64,000 bases of DNA from the NCBI GenBank assembly GCA_009784825.1, contig WQXO01000002.1, forward strand, positions 124,001 through 188,000, written 5' to 3'. The notes under the pieces were generated by a model. That model was not told where the DNA came from, did no database searches, and saw only the letters and a program-made list of their open reading frames with translations. This stretch comes from Oscillospiraceae bacterium (GTDB lineage Bacteria > Bacillota > Clostridia > Oscillospirales > Ruminococcaceae). Numbering within the stretch: position 1 is the first letter of the stretch; every line of letters begins with the position of its first letter. A program made the translations under genes and the position numbers. This document shows positions 50,350 through 58,454 of this stretch, in pieces.

Positions 50350-50817
50350 TTATGAACTCCCTTGTAAAAAGTAAATATACTCATCTATAGCACTGTGAAA
50401 ATCTTCTTTTAATGAATCTGTGTCATCACCTTCAAAAGAAATTAAGTCAGATGTGCCGACAACTATTCCGTAATAAATATTATCCTCTTTTGAAAAATAC
50501 ACATTACCGATATATTCTTTATAATGAAGTTGATTAATTAACTTTAATCTTTTATCTAACATTTTATGCTTGCGTATATAAACCTCTTGGTTGTTTGTGT
50601 TTACACCAATATATTTATTCCCTTTGAAAAAACCGACAAGTGTAATTATTAATCCGAGAAGCGGAGCAAAAAAAGATATGATGCCTGCTAAAAATGATAT
50701 AATGTTTTCCAGTTCACTTGCCTGATGATATGAACCGCCGTATATACGGTAGGCTACATACCCGAAAAGCATTAATGCAATTCCTAATAATATCAGTTTT
50801 ATGTTTTTAATGTTCAT
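50350..50817 (-). CDS. Membrane protein with C-terminal HicB-like domain
   Basis: 155 residues from ATG 50817 (SD GAGGGTG); the longer frame to 50928 overlaps fabZ and is rejected. Two hydrophobic segments (about 6-24 and 38-64) are followed by a cytoplasmic linker and a HicB-like domain at about 99-150: YKEYIGNVYFSKEDNIYYGIVVG and DLISFEGDDTDSLKEDFHSAIDEYI (each quoted in part). HicB normally neutralises the HicA mRNA interferase, but no HicA gene is present and there is no DNA-binding helix-turn-helix. The membrane anchor is unusual. It sits between fabZ and accC in the FAS operon. Confidence 0.7.
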   Translation of the reverse strand: MNIKNIKLILLGIALMLFGYVAYRIYGGSYHQASELENIISFLAGIISFFAPLLGLIITLVGFFKGNKYIGVNTNNQEVYIRKHKMLDKRLKLINQLHYKEYIGNVYFSKEDNIYYGIVVGTSDLISFEGDDTDSLKEDFHSAIDEYIYFLQGSS

Positions 50818-50854
50818 AACACCCTCACTTAATTGCAGAAACTCATGTTCGCAA

Positions 50855-51280
50855 TTATTTAATTGCGAATGAAATCTCCGCACTGACCGCTTTCTCCCCG
50901 TTAACAGTTGCGACACCTTTCCCGACACCGACAGGACCTTTAACCTTTACAATCTCTACTTCCAGTTTAAGCACATCTCCCGGCACTACCTGACGGCGGA
51001 ACTTAGCCTCTTTCACCCCGCCGAAGAAACCGATTTTCCCTTTATTTTCAGCAAGCGAAAGCATAGCACACGCACCCGCCTGTGCAAGCATTTCAAGCAT
51101 GAGAACCCCCGGCACAACCGGATAATTCGGGAAATGCCCCTTAAACCAAAAATCGTCCTCTTTAATATTTTTAATCGCAACAACGCTTTTCCCCGGTTCC
51201 ATTTCAACAATTTCATCAATCAATAAAAACGGGTCACGGTGGGGGATAATCTCCATAATTTGTTGTTGATTAAGCTTCAT
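50855..51280 (-). CDS. fabZ: 3-hydroxyacyl-ACP dehydratase
   Basis: 141 residues, hot-dog fold. IIPHRDPFLLIDEI at the N-terminus, FKGHFPNYPVVPGVLMLEMLAQAG with the catalytic His (GHFP) and the acidic residue on the long helix, and IGFFGGVKEAKFRRQVVPGD. It removes water from 3-hydroxyacyl-ACP to give trans-2-enoyl-ACP. SD AAGGAG-like sequence before ATG 51280; 12 bases after accB. Confidence 0.97.
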   Translation of the reverse strand: MKLNQQQIMEIIPHRDPFLLIDEIVEMEPGKSVVAIKNIKEDDFWFKGHFPNYPVVPGVLMLEMLAQAGACAMLSLAENKGKIGFFGGVKEAKFRRQVVPGDVLKLEVEIVKVKGPVGVGKGVATVNGEKAVSAEISFAIK

Positions 51281-51292
51281 AATTCTTACTCC

Positions 51293-51736
51293 TTAATCCA
51301 ACATAATCAATTCTTTACCGAAGTCTACCGCTTCACCGTCTTTCACAAGGATTTCCGCAACAGTCCCGTCATAGTCACTGGTAATCTCGTTCATGACCTT
51401 CATGCTTTCGACAATGCAGACCACCTGCCCTTTTGTGACCTTGTCGCCTGCTTTCACGTAGGGTGCTTTATCGGGAGCGGGAGCGGAATAAAACGTCCCC
51501 ACTATCGGCGATTTTATGAATGTGCCGTCCTTAACAACGGGAGCTATTTCCTCTGCAGCAGGTGCAACAGGCACACTCACCGCAACCGGTACACCCGCAG
51601 GTGTAGTATAGCTGACAGGTGCTGCCTGCTTTGCGGCAAGCTGGATTTCCAAATCACCGCTCTTGATGCTGATAACGGAAAGATTTTTCTCGTTTAAGGT
51701 AGTCGCCAGACCATTAACTGTTTCGATTAAATTCAT
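51293..51736 (-). CDS. accB: Acetyl-CoA carboxylase biotin carboxyl carrier protein
   Basis: 147 residues. An N-terminal helical region is followed by a Pro/Ala/Val-rich linker (about 38-68) and a biotinyl domain. CIVESMKVMNEITSDYDG holds Lys113, the biotinylated residue (usual EAMKMMN, here ESMKVMN). PIVGTFYSAPAPDKAPYV is the family 'thumb'-type signature. It shuttles carboxybiotin between AccC and AccA/AccD. Confidence 0.97.
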   Translation of the reverse strand: MNLIETVNGLATTLNEKNLSVISIKSGDLEIQLAAKQAAPVSYTTPAGVPVAVSVPVAPAAEEIAPVVKDGTFIKSPIVGTFYSAPAPDKAPYVKAGDKVTKGQVVCIVESMKVMNEITSDYDGTVAEILVKDGEAVDFGKELIMLD

Positions 51737-51753
51737 TACTTTATCTCCTTAGT

Positions 51754-52983
51754 TTATATTTTTTTGAAACATAGTGATACGTTATGTCCGCCGAACCCCA
51801 GCGAATTTGATACAGCCGCATTTATTTGAGAGCTGCGGCACCCCTCAACCACATAATCAAGGTCACATTCCTCGTCGGGGACTTTATAACCCGCTGTTTG
51901 GTGAATGAACCCGTGTTCCATTTGCATAGCAACCGCAATTGCTTCAACGCCGCCTGCCGCACCGAGTAAATGCCCGGTCATCGACTTAGTGGAGTTGACC
52001 GCCATTTTGTAGGCGTGTTCCCCGAATGCTGTCTTAATCGCATTTGTTTCGGTGGGGTCATTAATTGGGGTAGAAGTCCCGTGGGCGTTTACATAATCCA
52101 CTTCATGGGGTTTCAACCCTGCTTCCTCATAAGCTAAAATCATCGCTTTAGCACCGCCTGAGCCGTCAGGGTTAGGGCTGGTTTCATGGAAAGCGTCACA
52201 GGTGCTTCCGTAGCCCGCTAATTCTGCATAAATTTTCGCCCCTCTCGCTTTGGCGTGTTCGTATTCCTCAAGAACAAGAGTTGCCGCACCGCTCCCCAAA
52301 ACAAAGCCGTTGCGTTCCTTATCAAAAGGAATGGAAGCCCTGTCAAGATTATCGGTTATATTAAGTGCAGTCATATTCCCGAATGCCGAATAAGCGAACC
52401 CCATATGACACCCCTCTGTACCGCCCGCAAGTGCCATATCTAAATAACCGTGCTTGATTGCCCGAAACGCCTCACCTAATGCATGGGCAGAGGTACTGCA
52501 CGCCGAAACAGGGCAATAGTTGCTCCCCATAAATCCGGTTTTAATGGCAACTAACCCGCCTGCCATATTCCCAATCATCATAGGAATGGTGAACACCGAT
52601 ACCCGGCGGCTGCCTTTATTTTTATAAACTAAAATCTGCTCTTCACAGGTTTCTATACCGCCTATCCCCGAACCGATGATTACCCCGCATTTGTACGGGT
52701 CTAAATCCTTGAAGTCGCTTCCTGAGTCCTCCAACGCTTTCATGGAGGTGTAGACAGCGTATTGTGTAATTATGTCGGTTCTGCGTAATTCTTTTTTCTC
52801 AAAGTATTCCTCGGCGGGAAAGTCCTTGACTCTCGCACTCACTAAAACTTCGTCTGAATGCTCGGGATACCACTTTTCTAATGTGAACCCGTGCTTCCCC
52901 GCTTTTAAGTTTTCAGTAAATGCTTTAACATCGTTTCCGATTGGGCTTATCACACCTAAGCCCGTTATTACTACACGTTTCAT
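51754..52983 (-). CDS. fabF: 3-oxoacyl-ACP synthase II
   Basis: 409 residues. VVITGLGVISPIGND at the start, CPVSACSTSAHALGEAF with the nucleophilic Cys, VNAHGTSTPINDPTETNAIK and STKSMTGHLLGAAGGVEAI with the two catalytic His, and SNSLGFGGHNVSLCFKK at the end. It elongates acyl-ACP with malonyl-ACP. It overlaps fabG by 4 bases and is followed by accB. Confidence 0.97.
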   Translation of the reverse strand: MKRVVITGLGVISPIGNDVKAFTENLKAGKHGFTLEKWYPEHSDEVLVSARVKDFPAEEYFEKKELRRTDIITQYAVYTSMKALEDSGSDFKDLDPYKCGVIIGSGIGGIETCEEQILVYKNKGSRRVSVFTIPMMIGNMAGGLVAIKTGFMGSNYCPVSACSTSAHALGEAFRAIKHGYLDMALAGGTEGCHMGFAYSAFGNMTALNITDNLDRASIPFDKERNGFVLGSGAATLVLEEYEHAKARGAKIYAELAGYGSTCDAFHETSPNPDGSGGAKAMILAYEEAGLKPHEVDYVNAHGTSTPINDPTETNAIKTAFGEHAYKMAVNSTKSMTGHLLGAAGGVEAIAVAMQMEHGFIHQTAGYKVPDEECDLDYVVEGCRSSQINAAVSNSLGFGGHNVSLCFKKI

Positions 52984-53708
52984 ATTGTCAACCCTCCACT
53001 GATTTCAATAGTCTGCCCTGTCACGTATGACGAATCACTCCCCGATAAAAACGACACCACACCCGCAATTTCCTCCACCTGACCGTAACGCTTCATGGCA
53101 ATTAGATTAAGTATCATCGCCTTTTGTTCATCGGTTAATGCGTCGGTCATAGGTGTTTGAATGAACCCGGGTGCAATCGCATTAACGGTAATCCCCCTCG
53201 AACCCAATTCCTTTGACATGGTTTTGGTCATACCGACAATCGCCGCTTTCGACGCACTGTAATTGAGCTGTCCCGCATTTCCGTGAACCCCTGCAACTGA
53301 TGAAACGCTGATAATTCTACCGCTTTTCTGTTTCATCATAATCGCACCGACTAACTTCATCATATTAAACACGCTCTTTTGATTAACACGGATTACAAGG
53401 TCATAATCCTCCTCTTTCATGCGGACTGCCAACCCGTCACGTGTAATCCCCGCATTATTCACAAGAACGTCAATGCTCCCGAATTTTTCTTTAATCGATT
53501 TTACCATAGTTTCACACGCCGCATAATCCGATACATCAGCGGGGAAACACTCGGCGGTGACACCGAACGCACGGCATTTCTCGGCAACATTTGGTGCATC
53601 ACGCAAATCGTTGACGGCTATATTAAACCCGTCCTTCGCTAAACGAAGTGCGATTGCTTCACCAATTCCCTGACCCGCTCCCGTAATCAAAGCAGTTTTT
53701 CTGTCCAT
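52980..53708 (-). CDS. fabG: 3-oxoacyl-ACP reductase
   Basis: 242 residues, SDR family. ALITGAGQGIGEAIAL (NADPH loop), LVNNAGITRDGLAVRM, ISVSSVAGVHGNAGQLNYSASKAAI (in part; Ser, Tyr and Lys of the active site) and FIQTPMTDALTDEQK. Reduces 3-oxoacyl-ACP in FAS II. This is the housekeeping copy, in contrast to the glycan-cluster SDR at 27861. Tightly packed within the operon. Confidence 0.96.
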   Translation of the reverse strand: MDRKTALITGAGQGIGEAIALRLAKDGFNIAVNDLRDAPNVAEKCRAFGVTAECFPADVSDYAACETMVKSIKEKFGSIDVLVNNAGITRDGLAVRMKEEDYDLVIRVNQKSVFNMMKLVGAIMMKQKSGRIISVSSVAGVHGNAGQLNYSASKAAIVGMTKTMSKELGSRGITVNAIAPGFIQTPMTDALTDEQKAMILNLIAMKRYGQVEEIAGVVSFLSGSDSSYVTGQTIEISGGLTI

Positions 53709-53723
53709 AAAATAACTCTCCTG

Positions 53724-54143
53724 TTAAGAATTTGATAACTTTTTATATTTCTGATATTTCATTAAACATATCACATTAATCACTGCCAACACTATTCCGA
53801 CAGCAGCGTACACAAAAATCCAGCGGTTGGCATGGTGATAAAACTCCCCGAATATTCTAATCCGCCCTTGAAAGTTAAAAACAAACACCGTCACCACAAG
53901 CTGAACATACGCCGCTATTAACAAAAACCTCGTGAAATAAAAATGCTTAATCGCAGTAACCACTGAAAAAATAGTAATCTCCGCAAACGCCATCAGAAAC
54001 GCAGTTTGAAGCTTACCGTCCAACAAAACGAAACTGTCAGGTCTTAACCCGTAATAAAAAAACCACGCCGCCACCACCTGCGGTAAAAATGAAAAGTCCA
54101 TATACAATGCCCAAAAGCTTAAATTCAACTTCTTGTTTTTCAT
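53724..54143 (-). CDS. Small integral membrane protein of unknown function
   Basis: 139 residues, with four hydrophobic segments at about 13-32, 46-64, 69-90 and 109-129 and a Lys-rich C-terminus (YQKYKKLSNS). I do not recognise a family. It overlaps fabK by 4 bases and precedes fabG by 15, so it is translated with the FAS enzymes, occupying the place where fabD is commonly found in clostridial FAS operons. Possibly linked to membrane lipid sensing, but that is only positional inference. Confidence 0.65.
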   Translation of the reverse strand: MKNKKLNLSFWALYMDFSFLPQVVAAWFFYYGLRPDSFVLLDGKLQTAFLMAFAEITIFSVVTAIKHFYFTRFLLIAAYVQLVVTVFVFNFQGRIRIFGEFYHHANRWIFVYAAVGIVLAVINVICLMKYQKYKKLSNS

Positions 54144-55060
54144 TTTTGTAACAGCTTTCCCGCCAAAGCGAACATCTCCTCAATGATTTCCTTTGCCGAC
54201 TGCTCTTTATCAATCATTCCCGCAATTGACCCTGCCATGAAGCTTCCCATATCAATATCGCCGTCTACTGCTTTTTTCAAAGCCCCTGCGGTTTTTTCCT
54301 CGAAGCTTTCCGGTGTCCCCCCGTCACGCTCGAAGCTTAATAGCCCTCGTGAAAACTTGGTCTTAATCCCCCGAACAGGGTGTCCCGTGAACCGCCCTGT
54401 GACTATAAAATCTGTGTCCTTAGCATCGATGACTAATTTTTTATAATTCTCGTGTATTTGACATTCATGAGCCACTAAGAACCGTGTTCCCACTTGAACC
54501 CCTTGAGCTCCCAGCATAATACATGCGGCAATTCCTCTGCCGTCTGCAATTCCTCCCGCCGCAATAACAGGGATTTCTAAAGCGTCAACCACCTGAGGAA
54601 CAAGGCACATTGTCGTGTTCTCCCCGATATGCCCGCCTGCCTCATTTCCTTCGGCAATAACTGCGTCAGCACCCGAACGCTCCATTCTCTTAGCCAAGCC
54701 CACACTCGGAACAACAGGGATTACCTTAACACCTGCCGCTTTCCACCCCTCGATGAACTTACCCGGATTACCCGCACCGGTGGTCACGAAAGCCAATTTC
54801 TCGTCAATGACAAGCTGTGCCAACCCCTCAGAATTCGGCGACATAAGCATGATGTTCACTCCGAACGGTTTATCGGTTAACTCCTTAGCCTTGCGTATCT
54901 CCTCCCTAATGACCTCGACAGGGGCGTTCCCGCCTGCGATTATGCCCGCTCCCCCCGCATTAGAAACGGCGGCGGCTAACTTATGCTCCGCAATCCACGC
55001 CATTCCTCCTTGAAGAATGGGGTATTTTATCCCCAATAATTTTGTTAGTTCAGTAGTCAT
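54140..55060 (-). CDS. fabK: Enoyl-ACP reductase II (FMN-dependent)
   Basis: 306 residues from ATG 55060 behind TGGAGGTTTAAGC; the 20-residue longer frame overlaps fabH. LLGIKYPILQGGMAWIA, NAGGAGIIAGGN, EGNEAGGHIGENTT, VIAAGGIADGRGIAA and GAQGVQVGTRFLVA are the FMN-binding barrel motifs of FabK/nitronate monooxygenase-type enzymes. FabK does the last reduction of each cycle. No FabI is seen, and FabK enzymes are known to be insensitive to triclosan. Confidence 0.96.
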   Translation of the reverse strand: MTTELTKLLGIKYPILQGGMAWIAEHKLAAAVSNAGGAGIIAGGNAPVEVIREEIRKAKELTDKPFGVNIMLMSPNSEGLAQLVIDEKLAFVTTGAGNPGKFIEGWKAAGVKVIPVVPSVGLAKRMERSGADAVIAEGNEAGGHIGENTTMCLVPQVVDALEIPVIAAGGIADGRGIAACIMLGAQGVQVGTRFLVAHECQIHENYKKLVIDAKDTDFIVTGRFTGHPVRGIKTKFSRGLLSFERDGGTPESFEEKTAGALKKAVDGDIDMGSFMAGSIAGMIDKEQSAKEIIEEMFALAGKLLQK

Positions 55061-55062
55061 GC

Positions 55063-56055
55063 TTAAACCTCCATAGCAATAGAGCCGTAGGTGAATCCTG
55101 CCCCGAACGCCGTCATGCATATTTTCATACCGGGCTTAATCCTCCCCGAAGAAAACAGCTCGTCCAAACAGGTAGGCACACACGCACTCGAAATGTTTCC
55201 GGTATCGTGAATATTCACATAAACCTTTTCAACGGGAATATCAAGGTTTTTCATCGCTGTATTAATTATGCGGATATTGGCTTGGTGCGGAATAAGCAGG
55301 TCAATCTCGGACAAAGCATACCCTGCCTCGGTACAAGCCTGCTCGGTCGCCCTCACCATAATATCCACAGCAAATTTATAAACTTCCTTACCGTCCATAT
55401 TAATAAATTGTGAATTGTGAATTGTGAATTGTGAATTGTTATTAAACGGCGAATTGTTGTTATAGTTTACTTTACAGTATAACAGCGGGTTTTCGTGATT
55501 GTCGGCGATAACCCCTAAAACCGAGGCGTATGTCTTATCCGAAGCCTCGACTACTGCTGCTGCCGCCCCGTCCCCGAATAAAACGCAGGTGCCTCTGTCG
55601 GTGAAGTCCACCTGCTGTGACAGGGACTCGCTCGCGATTACAAGAATTTTCTTATATTTCCCGACGACTAAATAACTCCTCGCCATATCCAAAGCACTCA
55701 CAAACCCGGTGCAAGCCGCACTAATATCAACAGCACAGGCATTTTTCGCACCGAGAACGCTCTGCACCAAACAAGCACATGACGGGTAAAAATAATCGGG
55801 TGAACCCGTCGCAACGATAATCATATCGATTTCCTCGGGGGAAACATTAGAACTCGCCAAAGCCCTCTCCGCCGCCGCACTTGCCATAGAAAAAGTAGTC
55901 CCGTCTATGTTATAACGACGCTGAGAAATCCCGGTACGGGTGAAAATCCATTCGTCAGTGGTGTCAATATATTTGGTGAAATCCGCATTTTTAACGACAA
56001 AATTCGGCTTAAAACTGCCTGTCCCGAGAATTTTTATTCCCTGTTTCAAACTCAT
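55063..56055 (-). CDS. fabH: 3-oxoacyl-ACP synthase III, with a repeat-encoded insertion
   Basis: 330 residues from ATG 56055 (SD AAGGAG); the longer frame lacks support. It starts chain synthesis from acetyl-CoA (or branched acyl-CoA) and malonyl-ACP. The catalytic Cys is in DISAACTGFVSAL, the His in LIPHQANIRII, and the Asn in DTGNISSACVPT. Between NPLLYCKVNYNNNSPF and INMDGKEVYKFAV there is an insertion, NNSQFTIHNSQF, encoded by a 7-base tandem repeat (55406-55439). This is a surface-loop position in the family. Loss or gain of one repeat unit would shift the frame. First gene of the FAS operon. Confidence 0.95.
   Translation of the reverse strand: MSLKQGIKILGTGSFKPNFVVKNADFTKYIDTTDEWIFTRTGISQRRYNIDGTTFSMASAAAERALASSNVSPEEIDMIIVATGSPDYFYPSCACLVQSVLGAKNACAVDISAACTGFVSALDMARSYLVVGKYKKILVIASESLSQQVDFTDRGTCVLFGDGAAAAVVEASDKTYASVLGVIADNHENPLLYCKVNYNNNSPFNNNSQFTIHNSQFINMDGKEVYKFAVDIMVRATEQACTEAGYALSEIDLLIPHQANIRIINTAMKNLDIPVEKVYVNIHDTGNISSACVPTCLDELFSSGRIKPGMKICMTAFGAGFTYGSIAMEV
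55406..55439. repeat. Heptanucleotide tandem repeat inside fabH
   Basis: AATTGTG repeated 4.9 times (55406-55412, 55413-55419, 55420-55426, 55427-55433, then AATTGT at 55434-55439). The unit is not a multiple of three. A related GCGAATTGTTG sequence follows within 15 bases. Confidence 0.95.
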
Positions 56056-56069
56056 ACTAAAAATTCTCC

Positions 56070-56097
56070 TTGATTTTATAAAAAAATGTGTTATAAT
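56070..56097 (+). promoter_or_regulatory. Promoter of fabD
   Basis: TTGATT (56070-56075), 16-base spacer, perfect TATAAT (56092-56097). It overlaps the leader of the divergent fabH transcript and leaves a leader of about 90 bases before fabD. Confidence 0.6.
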
Positions 56098-56142
56098 AGA
56101 AATGTTGTAGTTATTATCCATAATTTACCGATTGTCCTATAT

Positions 56143-56172
56143 ATTCTAACCCATAGTATACTGATTTGTCAA
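56143..56172 (-). promoter_or_regulatory. Promoter of the FAS operon (fabH first)
   Basis: Minus strand: perfect TTGACA (56167-56172), 18-base spacer, TAGAAT (56143-56148), about 88 bases upstream of fabH. The fabD and fabH transcripts overlap by about 40 bases at their 5' ends. I did not find a convincing FapR-type operator. Confidence 0.65.
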
Positions 56173-56195
56173 GTAAAAAATAAGGAGAGGGTATT

Positions 56196-57035
56196 ATGTC
56201 TGCAAAAAAAATGCTGTTATTCCCGGGACAAGGCTCACAATTTGTCGGAATGGAGGAGGCGTTCCCCGACGAAAAGCAGGTTTTTGAATGTGCTTATGAC
56301 ATTCTCGGATACGACTTGAAGAAAAAAATCGCACAAAGCACCGAGGAAGAGCTGTCGCAGACTATTCTTTCACAGCCGGCAATCCTTGCAGTATCGTTGG
56401 CAGCACTTAAATCGGCAGAACTCGACTTCGATTATGCGGTGGCAGGTCATTCCTTAGGGGAATATGCGGCATTGTACGCTTGCGGTGTTCTTGATATGGA
56501 GAACGCATTTAAGGCGATTAAATTACGTGTAGGGGCGATTTGCAATCGCCCGCCGACTATTCCGGGTGCAATGACTGCTGTTCTCGGGCTTAACGCCGAA
56601 GTCGTAGAAGACGTCTGCAACAGTATAGACGATGTCGAACCCGTCAACTATAATTCACCTCAGCAGATTGTCATTGCGGGAACACTTGAGGCGTTACAAT
56701 CAGCAGAGGAAGCCTTAACCGCTAAGGGTGCTAAGAGAGCGATACGGCTGAACGTCTCAGCGGCATTCCACTCAAAATTCATGACCCCTGCGTCTGAGGA
56801 ATTCGGTGAAGCGGCAAAATCGCTGACTTTCGGTAAACCCAACCGTGATTTTTATTCAAACGTAACAGGAAAACTATTAACCGACTTTTCCGATATGCCG
56901 GAATACTTAGCTAAGCATATGCGTTCCCCCGTGAGATTCACCGATGAAATAAATGCGGCAAAGCAAGCGGGAATTGAAGAGTTTATTGAAATCGGCCCCG
57001 GAAAAACATTAACCGGCTTAGTTAAAAAGATATAA
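56196..57035 (+). CDS. fabD: Malonyl-CoA:ACP transacylase
   Basis: 279 residues. LLFPGQGSQFVGM at the start; VAGHSLGEYAAL with the nucleophile Ser86; RVGAICNRPPTIPGAMTAVLGL; SAAFHSKFMTPA with the catalytic His; and EIGPGKTLTGL. It is 25-30 residues shorter than most FabD, chiefly in the first third. It loads malonate onto ACP. Unusually it is divergent from the FAS operon rather than inside it. SD AAGGAGAGGG before ATG 56196. Confidence 0.95.
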   Translation: MSAKKMLLFPGQGSQFVGMEEAFPDEKQVFECAYDILGYDLKKKIAQSTEEELSQTILSQPAILAVSLAALKSAELDFDYAVAGHSLGEYAALYACGVLDMENAFKAIKLRVGAICNRPPTIPGAMTAVLGLNAEVVEDVCNSIDDVEPVNYNSPQQIVIAGTLEALQSAEEALTAKGAKRAIRLNVSAAFHSKFMTPASEEFGEAAKSLTFGKPNRDFYSNVTGKLLTDFSDMPEYLAKHMRSPVRFTDEINAAKQAGIEEFIEIGPGKTLTGLVKKI

Positions 57036-57051
57036 GGGGGTAGGGATAATT

Positions 57052-57939
57052 ATGAAGATTAATCCGCTACTCAGCGGCGGTTCAGCCGGAAAGGACTATA
57101 GAATGATGAAATACGGATTATTGGGGTATCCTTTAGAGCATTCCATATCCCCGTTTATACATAGGCGAATCTTCGAGCTTATGGGGTTAGACCATTGCGA
57201 ATATGCGTTATACGAGGTTAAGCCGGACATGCTTTCCCACGAGGCGGAAAGGATTAAGGAGCTGCAGGGGTTTAATGTGACAATCCCGTATAAGGTGCAG
57301 ATTATCCCTTTTCTTGATGAGCTTGACGAAAGTGCAAAACGCTACGGTGCGGTCAACTGTGTCAAATCATCAGACAGCATAATCGGGTATAACACAGATG
57401 TTTACGGTTTCTTGAAGTCTGTTGAGCTTCTCGGTGCTTCGCTTGAATCGAAGATTCTCTTGTTAGGCTGCGGAGGTGTGGGCAGGATGATGGCGATTGA
57501 AGCGGCAATAGCGGGTGCAGAATTAACCATTGCCATTCGCCACGATTCTGAGGAGGAGAAGGCGGCAGGGAAAATCTCCGCCGAAATAAGGGAGCTGTCC
57601 GACAAAGGTTCGGTCAGGATTACATATTCCGACCGCTTGAACATTACTAATCAATATGACTTAATGCTTAACGCCACCCCTGTCGGAATGTACCCCAACC
57701 CCGAGGAAATGCCGGTTGTCTCAGACATATTAGGCAAGGTTAAATATGTGTTTGACGCGGTATACAATCCCTCCCCGACGAAGCTTGTCACCGAGGCACA
57801 GAAACGTGGTGTAAAAGCCATTGACGGTATTCCCATGTTAGTGTATCAAGCGGCGTTAGCGGAACAAATCTGGAACGACATTTATGTCAGTGAGGATGAT
57901 TTGGCAGAAATAATTAAAGAGGCGAAATGGCAGCTATGA
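57052..57939 (+). CDS. aroE: Shikimate dehydrogenase
   Basis: 295 residues from ATG 57052 (SD AAGGGGGTAGGG), with a 17-residue N-terminal extension before the conserved YGLLGYPLEHSISP; ATG 57103/57106 would remove it but has a weaker SD. GFNVTIPYKVQI with catalytic Lys, GAVNCVKSSD, GYNTDVYGFLKS with Asp, and LLLGCGGVGRMMAIEAA for NADP(H). NATPVGMYPNPEE and DAVYNPSPTKL are also typical. It reduces 3-dehydroshikimate to shikimate. It overlaps aroK by 13 bases. Confidence 0.96.
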   Translation: MKINPLLSGGSAGKDYRMMKYGLLGYPLEHSISPFIHRRIFELMGLDHCEYALYEVKPDMLSHEAERIKELQGFNVTIPYKVQIIPFLDELDESAKRYGAVNCVKSSDSIIGYNTDVYGFLKSVELLGASLESKILLLGCGGVGRMMAIEAAIAGAELTIAIRHDSEEEKAAGKISAEIRELSDKGSVRITYSDRLNITNQYDLMLNATPVGMYPNPEEMPVVSDILGKVKYVFDAVYNPSPTKLVTEAQKRGVKAIDGIPMLVYQAALAEQIWNDIYVSEDDLAEIIKEAKWQL

Positions 57940-58454
57940 CAAGGAAGAAAAAATCGGTTTATCTTTGCGGGTTTATGGGGAGCGGCAAAACCTATGCAGG
58001 CGAGATGGTTGCGAAAAAACTCAACCTGCCGTTCATTGATTTAGACAAGTATATCGAACAAAAGGAAAAACGCACCATTCCCGAAATATTCGAGGAAAGC
58101 GGCGAGCGTTATTTCCGTGAGTTAGAGGTTGCCGCAATCAGCAGAATGACCGACGGTTACATAATTGCACTCGGCGGGGGGGCAATTGTCAGCCGAAAAA
58201 ATGCCAAGATGATTAACGAATTCGGCATTTCCATATTCATTGACACGGAATTTGAAGCCTGCTACAGCAGAATAAAAGGCGACGCCACCCGCCCGTTAGC
58301 GTACAATTCACCGAAGAAAAAAATCGAAAAGCTTTACAACAGCAGAAAAATTATATACACCAACAACTCACAGCACACGATTGACGGGAACACAAGCGGC
58401 GAACTCATAACAGAGCAGATTATTGCAATTTATAACAAGGAGAACAAATGCTGA
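57927..58454 (+). CDS. aroK: Shikimate kinase
   Basis: 175 residues. GFMGSGKTYAG is the Walker A loop; FIDLDKYIEQ binds shikimate; ERYFRELEVAAI (the Arg of FRExE) and IALGGGAIV (GGG motif) follow; TRPLAYN is the lid. It phosphorylates shikimate with ATP. ATG 57936, which overlaps the aroE stop, is an alternative start. It overlaps the amidohydrolase by 7 bases. The rest of the aromatic pathway is not in this window. Confidence 0.95.
   Translation: MAAMTRKKKSVYLCGFMGSGKTYAGEMVAKKLNLPFIDLDKYIEQKEKRTIPEIFEESGERYFRELEVAAISRMTDGYIIALGGGAIVSRKNAKMINEFGISIFIDTEFEACYSRIKGDATRPLAYNSPKKKIEKLYNSRKIIYTNNSQHTIDGNTSGELITEQIIAIYNKENKC

Noticed and set aside
55406-55439. The heptamer array as a CRISPR-like element
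   Set aside because: Contiguous 7-base units without spacers; it is a simple tandem repeat.
56076-56166. FapR-type operator between fabH and fabD
   Set aside because: No convincing match to the FapR inverted repeat in the divergent promoter region by eye.
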